Positions 12,401 to 21,949 are shown, counted from the first letter of the stretch. The stretch is DNA of 64,000 nt from Rhabdornis inornatus (GCA_013397075.1 VWZS01004466.1:186001-250000); one strand, 5' to 3'. Numbers and translations are program-made. The notes: generated by a model not told the origin, from the sequence alone.

Positions 12401-12905
12401 AAACTCTTCACAATCTTTTTTTTGCACCTCTGTTACCTGGTGGTCTTACAAGCTATCATGCCACACAGTTCAAGCTCTACAGGGCCAGGAAAATCATTCA
12501 TTTCTTAATTCACTTTTCTATGACACTCATCATGTAGACACATAAGTATCTACAGGCCAGATTCATTTAGATAGTGGGAATATTATTCCTTTCACCAACT
12601 TCCAATATGTTGAAGTTAGCTAATCCAGGCTTCCATTTTTCCCTGCAGGAAAGAACAGACCTTGCTAGAATGTGGTTTATTAGGATGCTGTATAAAGGTC
12701 TATTGACAACCAACAGCATCTAATGCAACAAGCTTCTTCACATCTATATCATGGACTATGAAGTCCAGGGAAAGTATACCTGTTTCATTGCAAAATACTG
12801 GCTGTTACTGTGGATGGCATACCTCTATCCTCCAAAGCACACAAGTGCAGAAAGAAAAAAGCTCAAGCAATGAGCAGCACCTGAGACTGCCATAAAACAA
12901 GGTCA
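9446..12905. other. Gene-poor stretch, AT-rich
   Basis: No exon or RNA gene is recognised. Frames of 60-77 codons near 9520-9860 and 10724-10971 overlap on both strands and look random. A CR1 tail relic is listed separately. Confidence 0.5.
10795..10850 (+). mobile_element. Degenerate CR1 3'-tail relic
   Basis: TTCCTTGGAGGTCTTTTCCAGCATCAGTGATCCTGTGAT resembles the CR1 ending (AGGTCCCTTCCAACC...GATTCTGTGAT). Only the terminal part is preserved. Confidence 0.45.
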
Positions 12906-12907
12906 CA

Positions 12908-12985
12908 TAATTGAATCACAGCATATCCCAAGTTGGGAGGGACCTGCAAGGAGCATGGAGTCCAGCTCTTCCCAAACCAGAATTA
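12908..12985 (-). mobile_element. CR1 3'-end fragment, minus orientation
   Basis: GAATCACAGCATATCCCAAGTTGGGAGGGACC...GAGTCCAGCTC is the reverse complement of a CR1 terminus of the type TCACAGAATATCCCGAGTTGGAAGGGACC on the plus strand. It is cut short after about 75 bp. Confidence 0.7.
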
Positions 12986-13424
12986 ATCCAGACAAACAAG
13001 GGGGAATGGCCTGAAATCCAGAAGTTAAAATAATCACCTTAGTTTAGGGGAGCACCAAGGAATGGCTACTACTGAAAGCACACAGGACTTAAACCTGTGC
13101 CCTCAGCTGCAGGGTATCACTGTCAAAGAGCTGCCCTAGGGCCCTGGTGTGTGCATGAACACAGAGAAGGTCTGAAAGGAGCAGCCATGATCCCACAGGG
13201 CAGAAGAGGGCTGGCACAGCAAATGAGGGCTCCTGGAACTGGGAAATATGGGCTGTGAGTCCCTCCACAATCCTTTATTAACAACTGCAATGAGCCAGAA
13301 GGATGCAGCTGAAAAGCCAACGCTGGCCTGGAGGTCTTGTTGCCTTATGAGTTTTTTTACCTCTAAAGAGTCCCCAGGATCTGTTAATCCCCAGATATTT
13401 GATGTTCCCTAAACAAATTTAGAG

Positions 13425-13835
13425 CATCTCTCCTATGAGAAAATACTGAGAGAATTGGGATTGTTCAGCCTGGAGTAGAGAAGGCCTTGGGGTGACCTCA
13501 TTGTCCCTTCCAGTGCCTGAAGGGAGCGCACAGGAAAGATGGAGAGAGACTCTTGACAAGGGCCTGGAGTGACAGGACAAGGAGAAATGGCTTCACACTG
13601 ACACAGAGCAGGGTTAGATTGGATATTGGGAAGAAATTGTTCCCTGTGAGGGTGGTGAGGCCCTGGCACAGGTTTCCCAGAGAAGTTGTGGCTGCCTCAT
13701 CCCTGGAAGTGTTCCAGGCCAGGTTGGATGGGGCTCTGAGTAACCTGGGATAGTGGAAGGTCCCTGCCTATGGCAGGGGGATGGAATGAGATGATCTTTA
13801 AGGTCCCTTCCAACTCAGGCCATTCTCTATTCCTC
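13425..13835 (+). mobile_element. CR1 LINE 3' fragment
   Basis: Typical order of CR1 phrases: GAGAATTGGGATTGTTCAGCC, TGACCTCATTG, CTGAAGGGAGC, GGCCTGGAGTGACAGGACAA, GAAATTGTTCCCTGTGAGGG, then the tail TTTAAGGTCCCTTCCAACTC. Open frames on both strands across it are by-products of the repeat. Confidence 0.92.
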
Positions 13836-13926
13836 TGATGATGTTCAGCCTCTTGGGCTAGCACTGCACCGTCCCCCAGCACAGAAGAGAGAAGGTTTAT
13901 GCTCCTCTTTGGGGTGCCTAGATCAG

Positions 13927-14552
13927 TGTCCTGGGGTGACTGTATGGTCCAGTATCCCCATCGCCTGGTTTTTTGTCCAGAAATGGGTCCTGTAGCTTTA
14001 AACTAGGCCCAGAGAAGGCGGGGGAGTGGAGGAAATCTTTTGCCACCCATGTTTACAAAAACACAGATATAAATCTCACTGTTCTCCTCAGCTCTCTCGG
14101 TTTTTCCCACCTCTCAGCCCTGCAGCAGGAAGAGAGAACAGAGAGCTTTCCCTTGCTTTTAAGCTGGCTTCTTGTTCATTAGCCAAGACAAAAAGTTTCC
14201 CAGGACTGTGGCTTCTTCCAGCTTTTCTCCAGTCCAAGACACCAGACCATCACCCAGGGTCCCCATGGCCACGGTCCGGAGGCCAGCTCTGGACTTGGGG
14301 AGACAGAGCCACACCCACAGAAGGACTCTCTGGATTTGCCATCTCTTCAAAACAGCGAGATGTTTTATTGTTTAATATTATTCATTTTTTCATGCTTGTG
14401 AATACTTTGCTTTGTTAAATAAACAGTTTTTTTCCCACTTTCTCCAAGGAAATCTTTCCCAAAGAGGCTGGGGGAACAGCTAGCTGGAATCTGCCTTTTC
14501 AGAGGAGACAACTTTTGGACGTTTCCTCCCAAATTTGTCTCAAACCAAGACA
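13927..14552 (+). mobile_element. Endogenous retrovirus long terminal repeat (5' LTR)
   Basis: The segment begins TGTCCTGGGGTGACTG and ends AAACCAAGACA, matching the TG...CA ends of retroviral LTRs. It contains AATAAA at 14418-14423 about 130 bp before its end. A primer binding site follows within ten bases, which makes this a 5' LTR rather than a solo one. I recognise the TGTCCTGGGGTGAC start as a common bird LTR type, but I cannot name the family with certainty. No matching 3' LTR is seen in the window. Confidence 0.8.
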
Positions 14553-14559
14553 AATATTT

Positions 14560-14577
14560 TGGTGCCCAACGTGCAGC
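14560..14577 (+). promoter_or_regulatory. Retroviral primer binding site, lysine-tRNA-like
   Basis: TGGTGCCCAACGTG starts here, directly after the LTR. It differs by one base from the common lysine-tRNA primer binding site core TGGCGCCCAACGTG. Position and sequence together confirm the retroviral origin and the plus orientation. Confidence 0.78.
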
Positions 14578-15180
14578 TCAAAAAGTGGAAAAAAACCTTG
14601 TACTAATTGCATTTTGGTTTTACTTATTCTGTATTGGGATAAAGCTGTCAGTAACCATGCTGCTTGAATTTATGATGTATCTCTGGGTAGAGGCACTGAT
14701 GTCTCTCTGGTCCCCAGGCTTGTCTGAGGTAATAATATCTTTCTGGTCTCTAGGCTTGTTTTCTTACCCACAGGTAGCTTCAATTTTGTCCCTAACATGT
14801 AGCTTTTACAGTAGAGGGGCATGAGTTAGAACTGCTATTTCTCTGGGCATGGTGATAATGATTTATAGGGCATTAACAAAGGTACTGGGGTCTGTTCAAA
14901 ATATGTATGGTCAGTTGTTTCTCTGTCCTACCCCAGTTCCAGTAGCATGTATTGGGTGTTTATTAGTAATTGCACCCAGTTTGTTAGGGGAGGAGTAGGG
15001 GATGAGGTTTTCCCAGCCTTTCGTGTCCTTCTTGTCCTTTAAATCTGTTACATCACCTTTTGAGAATGTTCAGTCTCCCCTAGATGCCAAAGGTAGCACC
15101 TTCCTGGTATTCCAGACAATCAGTCAGGATTTTCTGTAGCCCACAGCATTTCCAGCAATAGCCCCTGATTTTTTACATCC
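14578..15180 (+). mobile_element. Truncated retroviral leader region, no gag/pol/env seen
   Basis: About 600 bp after the primer binding site has no recognisable gag, pol or env domain. It contains one open frame whose first ATG is at 14657 and stop at 14822-14824. That frame encodes about 55 hydrophobic residues (MLLEFMMYLWVEALMSLW...) and is not a known gag start. The element seems to lose its body and 3' LTR downstream, and the right boundary is uncertain. Confidence 0.5.
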
Positions 15181-15397
15181 CTTTCCAGATCTGGGCAATG
15201 ACTCTCTGGGATACGGATCCCAGGATATGGATCCCGCACCAGGAAAGGCTGTGTCAGCACAAGCTTAGTGGATCACTGCAGTAGCTCCCCTCCACTCACA
15301 GAATTATAGTTTGGACAATGTCTTCTCCAAGTTTATTTTGCAAAGGTTCACAAGACACTGATAATGGATATCCCTGTCAGGTGAGGAGTTCCTGTTC

Positions 15398-15595
15398 TGT
15401 TTCACAGACTCACAAAAGCAGTCAGGTGGGAAAGGACCCCAGGAGGTTTCTGATCCAAACTCCTACTCAAGGCAATATGGAATTTCTACTCAATATGGAG
15501 TTCAGACAAGGTCGCTCAGAGCTTTGTCAAGTGAGGTCTTAAAAACTTTGAAGGATGGAGACTTCCTCTCTGGGCATCCCGTTCTTGTGCTTTTT
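15398..15595 (-). mobile_element. CR1 3' fragment, minus orientation
   Basis: On the plus strand it reads CACAGACTCACAAAAGCAG...GGTGGGAAAGGACCCC and then GAGGTCTTAAAAACTTTGAAGGATGGAGACTTCCTCTCTGGG. This is the reverse complement of a CR1 3' end. It is diverged, so probably older. Confidence 0.65.
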
Positions 15596-15639
15596 TATCG
15601 TACTGGGGAGATACTATTTTCATATCATATGGTGGGAAT

Positions 15640-15785
15640 GGCACCTGGGCAAGAAATGGGCACAACTTCAACCAGACTGCACAGAGAGGGTGTGGAGTCT
15701 CCCTCACTGGGGATATTCCAGAACCATCCGGACGCAGTTCAGTGTGCTCTGGGCTGACGCTGCTGGAGCAGGGGGTAGGAGCATG
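15640..15785 (+). mobile_element. CR1 3' fragment, plus orientation
   Basis: GCACAGAGAGGGTGTGGAGTCTCCCTCACTGGGGATATTCCAGAACC and GGCTGACGCTGCTGGAGCAGGGGGTAG are CR1 3'-end phrases in the sense direction. The fragment lies against the previous, oppositely oriented one and ends at the edge of the CpG island. Confidence 0.7.
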
Positions 15786-15789
15786 GCCA

Positions 15790-16330
15790 CTCCGTGACTC
15801 CCCGTGCCGAGCTGCACCCCTGCCAGCTGCCCAGCGCGCATGGAGCCCGCGGGAAGCGCTCCCGCATTCCCAGGGGGGCCGGTGCTGAGCGGAGCGGCCC
15901 TGAGCCCCGGGCAGGAGCTCTGGGATGTGCCGGGAGGAACCGGCGGCACTGCGGAGCAGCGGGCCCGGGGCGAAGCCAAGCACCCTGCGGAGCCCGGGCC
16001 CGGGAGAGGGCGGAGCGGGCCCCGGGAGGGAACCAGCGCCCAGCGCCGGGATTAAAGCGTGGCAGGAAACACGAGGGAAGGCCAGCAGGGTGAGAGGGCC
16101 TCGTCGGTGCTTTGCAGGGAGGCTGAGCTTAGGAAGAGGCGCTTCGTATCACGCTGGTCTGTGGATGAAGCTCAGAGCTCAGCCAGGTCCTTGTGCAGGG
16201 CGGCCCTGCGTGTCCCGGTGCGCTCGGGGCCACGGGCAGGATTGCCGCTGCTAGGCCGGGCACTAGCTAGGCCGCAGTGTCTGTGCCAGCGCCCGCCCTT
16301 CCCTCCTGCTCCCTTTCTGTCTGCTGGGAG
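15790..16330. promoter_or_regulatory. CpG island, likely promoter of the zinc-finger gene
   Basis: The block is very GC-rich with many CpGs, in sharp contrast to the AT-rich flanks. It lies just upstream of the first coding exon of the + strand zinc-finger gene. No TATA box is obvious, as expected for an island promoter. Several overlapping open frames here are compositional. Confidence 0.75.
15850..16089 (+). other. Candidate first exon (mostly 5' UTR) of the zinc-finger gene
   Basis: A good splice donor AGCAGG|GTGAGAG ends a candidate exon at 16089. The 5' limit is not visible. An ATG at 15925 opens a frame that reaches the donor in phase 0 after 55 codons and would continue into the next exon's ATG, so an N-terminal extension is possible. 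The low-complexity composition and the good ATG in the next exon make an untranslated role more likely. Confidence 0.45.
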
Positions 16331-16363
16331 AGGCTCCACGCTCTTTGTCCTCTCCTCTCCTAG

Positions 16364-16436
16364 ATGGAGCCTGCAATGGAGTCCATATTTTCCATTTTCC
16401 AGAGCCCCGGGAGGAGTGATGCTGCAGGGTATCCAG
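16364..16436 (+). CDS. C2H2 zinc-finger protein, coding exon 1 (start)
   Basis: A pyrimidine-rich acceptor (CCTCTCCTCTCCTAG) is followed at once by ATGG, and the exon ends at TATCCAG|GTGAGA. It encodes MEPAMESIFSIFQSPGRSDA and four more residues, leaving one base (phase 1). That phase fits the zinc-finger exon at 18074 exactly. I chose this ATG because it is the first base of the exon, would have a purine at -3 after splicing (AGG ATGG), and keeps the frame through all later exons. No KRAB or SCAN domain is present in these residues. Confidence 0.68.
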
Positions 16437-18073
16437 GTGAGATGTAAACTCGTGCTAGTTAAATCCCGCAGGGAAGCGTGGTGCCGTCATTCCATCCCCG
16501 GGATGCCAGGCCAGGCTGAGGCAAGGCTGCAGTGCCGTTCTGGGTTTCTTTCTGCTCCTTTCTCCAGCACCTCTTCTAAAATAAGACAGTTCAGCTCATT
16601 AGGAGCGACAGCACAATTCCCTTTTGCAGGGTTTCTCGCAGGTGAAGAGGGTCTAAGGGAGTTGTGGAGCTGCATCCGAAGTGTCTGGGTGGGAATGGAG
16701 GGTTCTGTGGTTCCCTGTCACTGTCAAGGCTCTCGGGGAACCAGCAGACTCGTGGTTGTAGCGTGAGGAAGGAGTGCTTCTGCTAGAGAGAGCATTCTTT
16801 TTCATCCCTCTGGGAGAAAGCTCCCTCTTGGGTGTAATTCCTTAATGTAAGAGAGAAGACTCCGTCTCTCAGCAGGTTTTCTTGTTTTATTACTGCTATT
16901 TAGATGTTGGTAGCCATGTCCATGTAAACAGATCATTTTGCCTTTTCGTGGCAATGTTATTTAAGAATTTTATTCCTTTGTATCATAGAGGTAGGGCTGA
17001 AATTGCCCTGCAGAGTTTTATCTTGCATGTAGAAAGCCTGGTTTGGTTTTATTAGTGGAGTAAACAAACTTTGTGTTAAATGTGTGAGTACTATTTTAAT
17101 GCTAGATCAGAGATGCTAATTGCTAAATCCTCTGCTTGAATTAATAGTAAACAGCTGAAGTTGTTCACAAAAATCAACTTTGGCTAAGTGTTTATTAGGT
17201 GATCCTTATAATTCTCTTAATGCTGAACAGCTGTAAATAAAAGAGCTATCCATCTGGCTAAGAGACCTAGAGCTTACTGTGGGGTATATGATGGTGCATA
17301 TACATTTGTGAAATAAATGGGTTGCATTCTTTAGGAGAGAAGGGGACATGTTTGAATGTGGTGAGTTTCTTCAGAATGCAATTTATTTAGCTTGTCATTG
17401 CAAGGAAAGTAAATGTTGTGTTAGATCTAGCTATGAAAAGAGTAATATTTAATTGGGAATTAGCTGATTTTTTTTTTAATCAGTAAAGAGCCCTTTGACT
17501 TCTGATGCATAAATATACAGTATCCTTACAGTACTTACAACTGTTGTGATAGAGGAAAAAAAACTGATGTGCACAAATGAGAAACAACCTAAATCTGCCT
17601 GCTGGCCTTGCCTAATGAAGGTTACATGGGCTTTCTTTTACTGAAAGATCTCTACCCAAATGCCCAACTTCGAAGCAGTGCGTTAATGATAATTTAGCAG
17701 GCTGGAAAGTTTTTGAGTTAAGTGTGTGGGAGCAAATAGCTCAAAGTAGATATTTGGGATGGGTGAGATGCTTCAGCATGTTCCTTTCCTTCCTTCATCT
17801 TGGCAGTCTTCCTTTTGCCATTCTCTGAAGGGAAGAAGTACAAGGAAATGGGGAGAGGAAGGAAGAGAAGAGGAACATTTCTTACTTTCTCTTATTCCCT
17901 TTGTTACTTTTCTCCTCCTTCTTGTCTCAGTCTTTAGAATTTCCATTCCTCTTTGGGGAAAGGGAGTCTGGTGTAAGCTGAAGGTGGGCCTAAGAAATTG
18001 AGTTATTTTACAAGGAGCAGCTTCTCTGCCTCAGGGAAGGAGGAGTGTTAAGATGGGTCTCTTACTCCATCAG
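16437..18073. other. Zinc-finger gene intron 2
   Basis: GT...AG intron in phase 1. The part at 16800-17600 is AT-rich and free of recognisable repeats. The 80-codon frame at 17759-18001 shows no domain. Confidence 0.65.
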
Positions 18074-18694
18074 GGGACTGTGTTTTGGGGGACAATGAGG
18101 AGGAGAAAGGCTTCCCTGAAGACCTGAAGCAAGAGGAGCTGCCTCAGGTACATGGAGCCCAGAGCCCAGAGAGGGAGGCAGCCTGTGATGATTCCCCTCA
18201 TGAAAAAAGAGACTCTGGGAAACTCATCCTCAGCGCTGATGGCCAGAAACCGCTCTGTGACGAGAAACCCTTCAAGTGTCCAGAATGTGGGAAGGGCTTC
18301 AAGGGGCACTGCAGGCTCCTGACCCACCTGCAAATGCACACGAGAGAAAAGGTGTTCGTGTGTGCAGAATGTGGGAAGAGCTTCAGCAGGAAGGCCAACC
18401 TGGTGGTTCACCAGAGAGTCCATACAGGGGAGAGACCCTATAAGTGCCAGGAATGTGAGAAAACCTTCAGCCATGCCTCGAGCCTCCTTGCTCACCACAA
18501 AACCCATCTGAAAAAGAAAACCTTTTCCTGCACCATATGCAGAAAGAACTTCAGTGGGAATACAGCTCTGCTGCAGCATCAGAGAGTCCATACAGTTGAG
18601 AAGGCCTATAGGTGTTCAGAGCATGGAAGTAGCTTCAGTGTGAGCTCAAACTTCATCAGACACCAACAGCTGAGAGCTGGTGAGCACACAGCAG
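18074..18694 (+). CDS. C2H2 zinc-finger protein, zinc-finger exon
   Basis: After the acceptor CTCCATCAG the frame reads GDCVLGDNEEEKGFPEDL, an acidic linker like those of avian zinc-finger genes. It is followed by five finger units. In a 380-residue protein the zinc ligands fall at about C93/C96/H109/H113, C121/C124/H137/H141, C149/C152/H165/H169 and C177/C180/H193/H197. The fifth unit (C205, H208, H221, R225) has lost one Cys and one His. Only the linker between fingers 2 and 3 is the canonical TGERPY; the others are TREKVF, LKKKTF and TVEKAY. A donor GCAG|GTAACT at 18694 skips the in-frame stop that follows (TGA 18700-18702) and continues the protein. The product is probably a nuclear DNA-binding regulator. 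The gene is not recognised by name. Confidence 0.88.
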
Positions 18695-20152
18695 GTAACT
18701 GAATGAAGTTGTGTTTATATCAAGTTATACAGAATCTCGGGGGATATGTGAAATTTCCTGGTCTCTGTTTCTTCCTAAATAATTCTCCCTCTTTGCTCTG
18801 CATATGAGTCTTCAGGACTGGTTGATTTGGTTTTGTTACTTTTTTTTTCCCCATCTCTAATATAATGCATTTATCTCTGCCATCTGAGGAAGTTACTTGA
18901 AAAAGCTGAATTTGAAATTTAGGTGTTACTATGAAGGTAATGGTAACACCTGATAAGGTGGTACCGTAGATTCCCCAAAGCTCTCAGATCCCACTAATAA
19001 TAAAGGTCTCACTAATTCTAACTTCATAGTGTTGCCTGATGTCCAGCCTTAGGTCTTCAGAGGTCCTCAGCCCCCAAAATGCTGAGATTAGGGAAATGCA
19101 AGGAGTTTTGACTTGCAAAAGGCTGTAAACAGTGCCTTGGTCATTACTAGCAGCTAATTTTTCTTATATGTGGATATTGAATCCCAGCTTGTTGTCTGCA
19201 GTTGAAAGTCTCTGGAATATTCTTAGCACAGTACAGGCTGTCAGACAAAGGGATTGTTTCAAGTAGGGAGTTTTCTGGATTTTGCAATATTTTGTGTCTA
19301 GTAATGACCTGAAAGTCAGGGATAAAACCTGGCATTGTGGGGTGTTCTTCACTGTTGTACCTTTACATGGGCAGTCCCTTTATCCTTGGTGAAAAATGTT
19401 TTAAGTTTATATCTTGGGTCTTGCCTAGACACCCATGGAATTGTTGTGGGTGTTGGCGTGAGAAGCAGGTGTTTTGTGTGTGAGGTTTTTTTTTGGTTTC
19501 TGTGGTTGGTTTGTTTGGAGTTGTTTTACTTTTTTTTTTCCCCAGAAGAAACAAATAAACAAAAACAAGAGCCTTTCACCTTAACAATGGGAAGTTATAA
19601 TCAAGTTTGTGATAGAATGGCAAAACTGAATTCTTAATGTAGAGTTTGAGGCCTCTCAGTCTGTAGGTGCAGAGAGGTGGCAAGGAGGAACCCTAAGCAT
19701 GGAACCTGACACTCCTAAACCTTGTTTTTTTCTTCATGGGTTTTACAAGATGAAAGAGTTCTTAATTCCTGAAGAAAAGCCTCATTTTTGCCCTGTCAGT
19801 TGGACACTGAGGAGTATCAGATTAGTCTAACACTGTATCCACTTCTAAAGAGAGTGTGCAAATACAAACATATTTTTACTAAATCTTAATTTCCCTTTTC
19901 CTTAACAGATCCCTTGCTTCAGCTTTGCTTTCTCCTTTCCCTGTGCCGCCCCCACTACCCCCCCCCAAAAAAAGAAAATAATAAACAAAACTTTGTATCT
20001 GCCTAATCTTTGGGTTTTGGTTGAGTTTGGACCACGGTGTGACTTGAATGAAGTTTGAATTTAAGATGTGGGTGAGAGGAAGAGTTGTTACTAAGCTTCC
20101 ATGTTTGGAATGCAGACCTTGCAGCTCTTGACTTGCAGGCTCTTCCTTTTAG
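18695..20152. other. Zinc-finger gene intron 3
   Basis: GT...AG intron in phase 1 with several T-rich runs (18840, 19485, 19530) and a C/A run near 19958-19975. If this intron is retained, the protein ends three residues past the fingers at the stop at 18700-18702, giving a shorter form without the tail. Confidence 0.65.
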
Positions 20153-20254
20153 ATGCAAACCAACCTGAATTTACATCTCTGCATCAGAAAGAGGAGCAAC
20201 AGTGTGGTGCCCAGGAAAGTGAGATGGATCACTGCTATCTTTTTTCTGAAGAGT
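20153..20254 (+). CDS. C2H2 zinc-finger protein, acidic/Gln-rich linker exon
   Basis: An acceptor TCTTCCTTTTAG opens a 102-bp exon (a multiple of three) that completes the codon split by the zinc-finger exon. It reads DANQPEFTSLHQKEEQQCGA, then QESEMDHCYLFSEE, and ends GAAGAGT|GTAAGT, a near-perfect donor, in phase 1. It has no known domain. Matching phase on both sides and strong splice sites support it as a real exon. Because it keeps the frame, it could be skipped in some transcripts without breaking the protein. Confidence 0.7.
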
Positions 20255-20329
20255 GTAAGTAGAAAATTACTTCTAAACTGCCTCGTATTTTTACATAGCA
20301 GGCAATAACATTCACTTCTCTTTGTACAG

Positions 20330-20676
20330 TGAAGAAAATGTGGGAAAATATGGATATGCTTCTCCTGAATCAGCAAAATCAGCTGCGGGTGCTTCAGGAA
20401 ATTCAGAAGCAACTGAATACTCTGCTCCCAGGCAATGCTCTCCTGAATTCCAATGTTTATAGCTTAGGACTCCTGCTAGGACAGCAGGTGGCTGCTGCAG
20501 CATCCATTTCTTGCCCACTTCTTAATCCCAGCAGTCTCCTCTCCTGTGAAGGTGCCAGTGCCTTATCCCTTTCATCTGCCTCTGGAGCTCTGCCTGCACC
20601 TCAGCTCCCAACCTCCCAATCCCAAGATTCTGTGGCTTCTGCAGCTTGCTCAGCATTGTGCTGTAAACGTGTGTGA
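20330..20676 (+). CDS. C2H2 zinc-finger protein, last coding exon (leucine/glutamine-rich tail)
   Basis: The acceptor CTTTGTACAG is followed by a frame in the right phase that gives LKKMWENMDMLLLNQQNQLR and VLQEIQKQLNTLLPG. The spacing of Leu, Ile and Met suggests a short amphipathic or coiled-coil helix. A Ser/Ala/Leu-rich tail follows, ending ...CSALCCKRV and TGA at 20674-20676. The coding exons together total 1143 bp, exactly 381 codons with the stop. The tail could allow pairing with itself or a partner. I do not recognise this C-terminal region in a named family. Confidence 0.72.
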
Positions 20677-21800
20677 CTGTTTTGTCACTTGGGGCAGGTG
20701 ACCTCTGGGCTGTGGTGGTGCAGTTGTTGTACCTGTAGCCTGCAGGGGTTTTGGCCAGGAATGACCTTTGCTGAGGGGTGCAGTGAAGTGCAACATTCAT
20801 ATACAAGATAATGCATCAAACTTGAGTGTGTTTTCACCTGATCTGTCATCCAGCATGAGCTTGGTCAATTGTACCTCTCCTAATGAGTTGAAACTAATGA
20901 TCGAGTCCTCAGGGATGATTTAAGTATCTCCTGTTAAGTCTGATTTATATAGAGGGAGCAAGATTCTTATGTAAAGATGTTCAGTTTAACAGCACCCCTA
21001 TCCCCAGCATCTGTTTGCAAAAGCTTCCTTCCTTTAGGAAGTCTTTAAATTAGGTGTCCTTGACTTAACTGATTCTCAGGCCAGCAGCACTGTTCAAAAT
21101 AGAAAAAAATACTTTCTGCTTTTTGTTTAAAACAAACAACCCCCCCACCTCCCAAAAAAACCCCAACTGAAAACACAAACCAAAAAACTCTCAACAAAAT
21201 ACCACCTTTCAGGTCTACCTTGCTTACCAAGAGTTCATGAGGAAAAGCCAAATTGGTTTATAGGGCACTTGTTCTTTTGTTTAAGGGTGGACTCAGGTGA
21301 GCCTAGGTTTACTTCGTCATACCCTATCTGGATTGTTACATGGTTTTGGCTGTTATGTATTAATTAGGGGTAGGAGTGGGGTAAATAATGAACACTGAGA
21401 GGCTCAGGTGCATCATCTTGCGAAAACAGCAGAGGAAATAATTTTTTTTCTTTCTTTTTTTTCCCTGTAGAACTCTGGACATTCCAACCTCTGTCAGGGT
21501 TGGAAAGCGCAGAGTTTTAAGACATGTTGGTCTGGTCTACCTTGTTTCATCGGTGACAGACTTGGGGCAATCTCAGGACCTTTAAGCTTCAAAAGTGCAG
21601 AAAAAGCTCCTTTACCTTTGAACTGGGATAAAGAAACATTGGGGCTTGTACTTTTGCCAAAAAGTTTTTCTCTTGAACTGATGCTGTGCTTGTGCATGGT
21701 TGATTTTGTGGTTTGTAATTGTTTGGTTTTTTTATGTTACCTTGTTAAAAGGATGCGCTTCTAGTAATTAATAAAATAAAGTTCAGATTTTAGGGATGGG
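20677..21800 (+). other. Zinc-finger gene 3' UTR
   Basis: Non-coding sequence from the stop to just past two overlapping AATAAA signals. It includes low-complexity C/A and T/C runs at 21125-21180 and 21440-21470. A length of about 1.1 kb is ordinary for this type of gene. Confidence 0.6.
21770..21780 (+). terminator. Tandem poly(A) signals
   Basis: AATAAA occurs at 21770-21775 and again at 21775-21780 in TTAATAAAATAAAG. These are the first canonical hexamers after the zinc-finger stop codon, so they most likely define the transcript end. Confidence 0.6.
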
Positions 21801-21914
21801 AAACACTGATTCTCTTAACAAGTCTTCTTCTTGTTGACAGAATGTCACGTTCTGTCCCAAAACTAAAACTGTGGGGCCAAGTATGTCACTTCTGCTGTGT
21901 GACTACAGACTGTG

Positions 21915-21949
21915 AAAATCCCACACTCTTTTCTACTGTGTGGGATTTT
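21915..21949. repeat. 12-bp perfect hairpin
   Basis: AAAATCCCACAC and GTGTGGGATTTT are exact reverse complements with an 11-bp loop. It lies about 140 bp past the zinc-finger poly(A) signals. Its purpose is unknown and it could be chance. Confidence 0.6.

Noticed and set aside
15516..15983. Minus-strand frames over the CpG island and CR1
   Set aside because: GC-driven and partly within CR1 copies.
16059..16766. 235-codon frame through the CpG island
   Set aside because: It begins without an ATG, spans a likely exon-intron boundary and overlaps the start exon of the zinc-finger gene in another frame. Compositional.
18070..18591. 173-codon minus-strand frame
   Set aside because: Exact antisense shadow of the zinc-finger exon.
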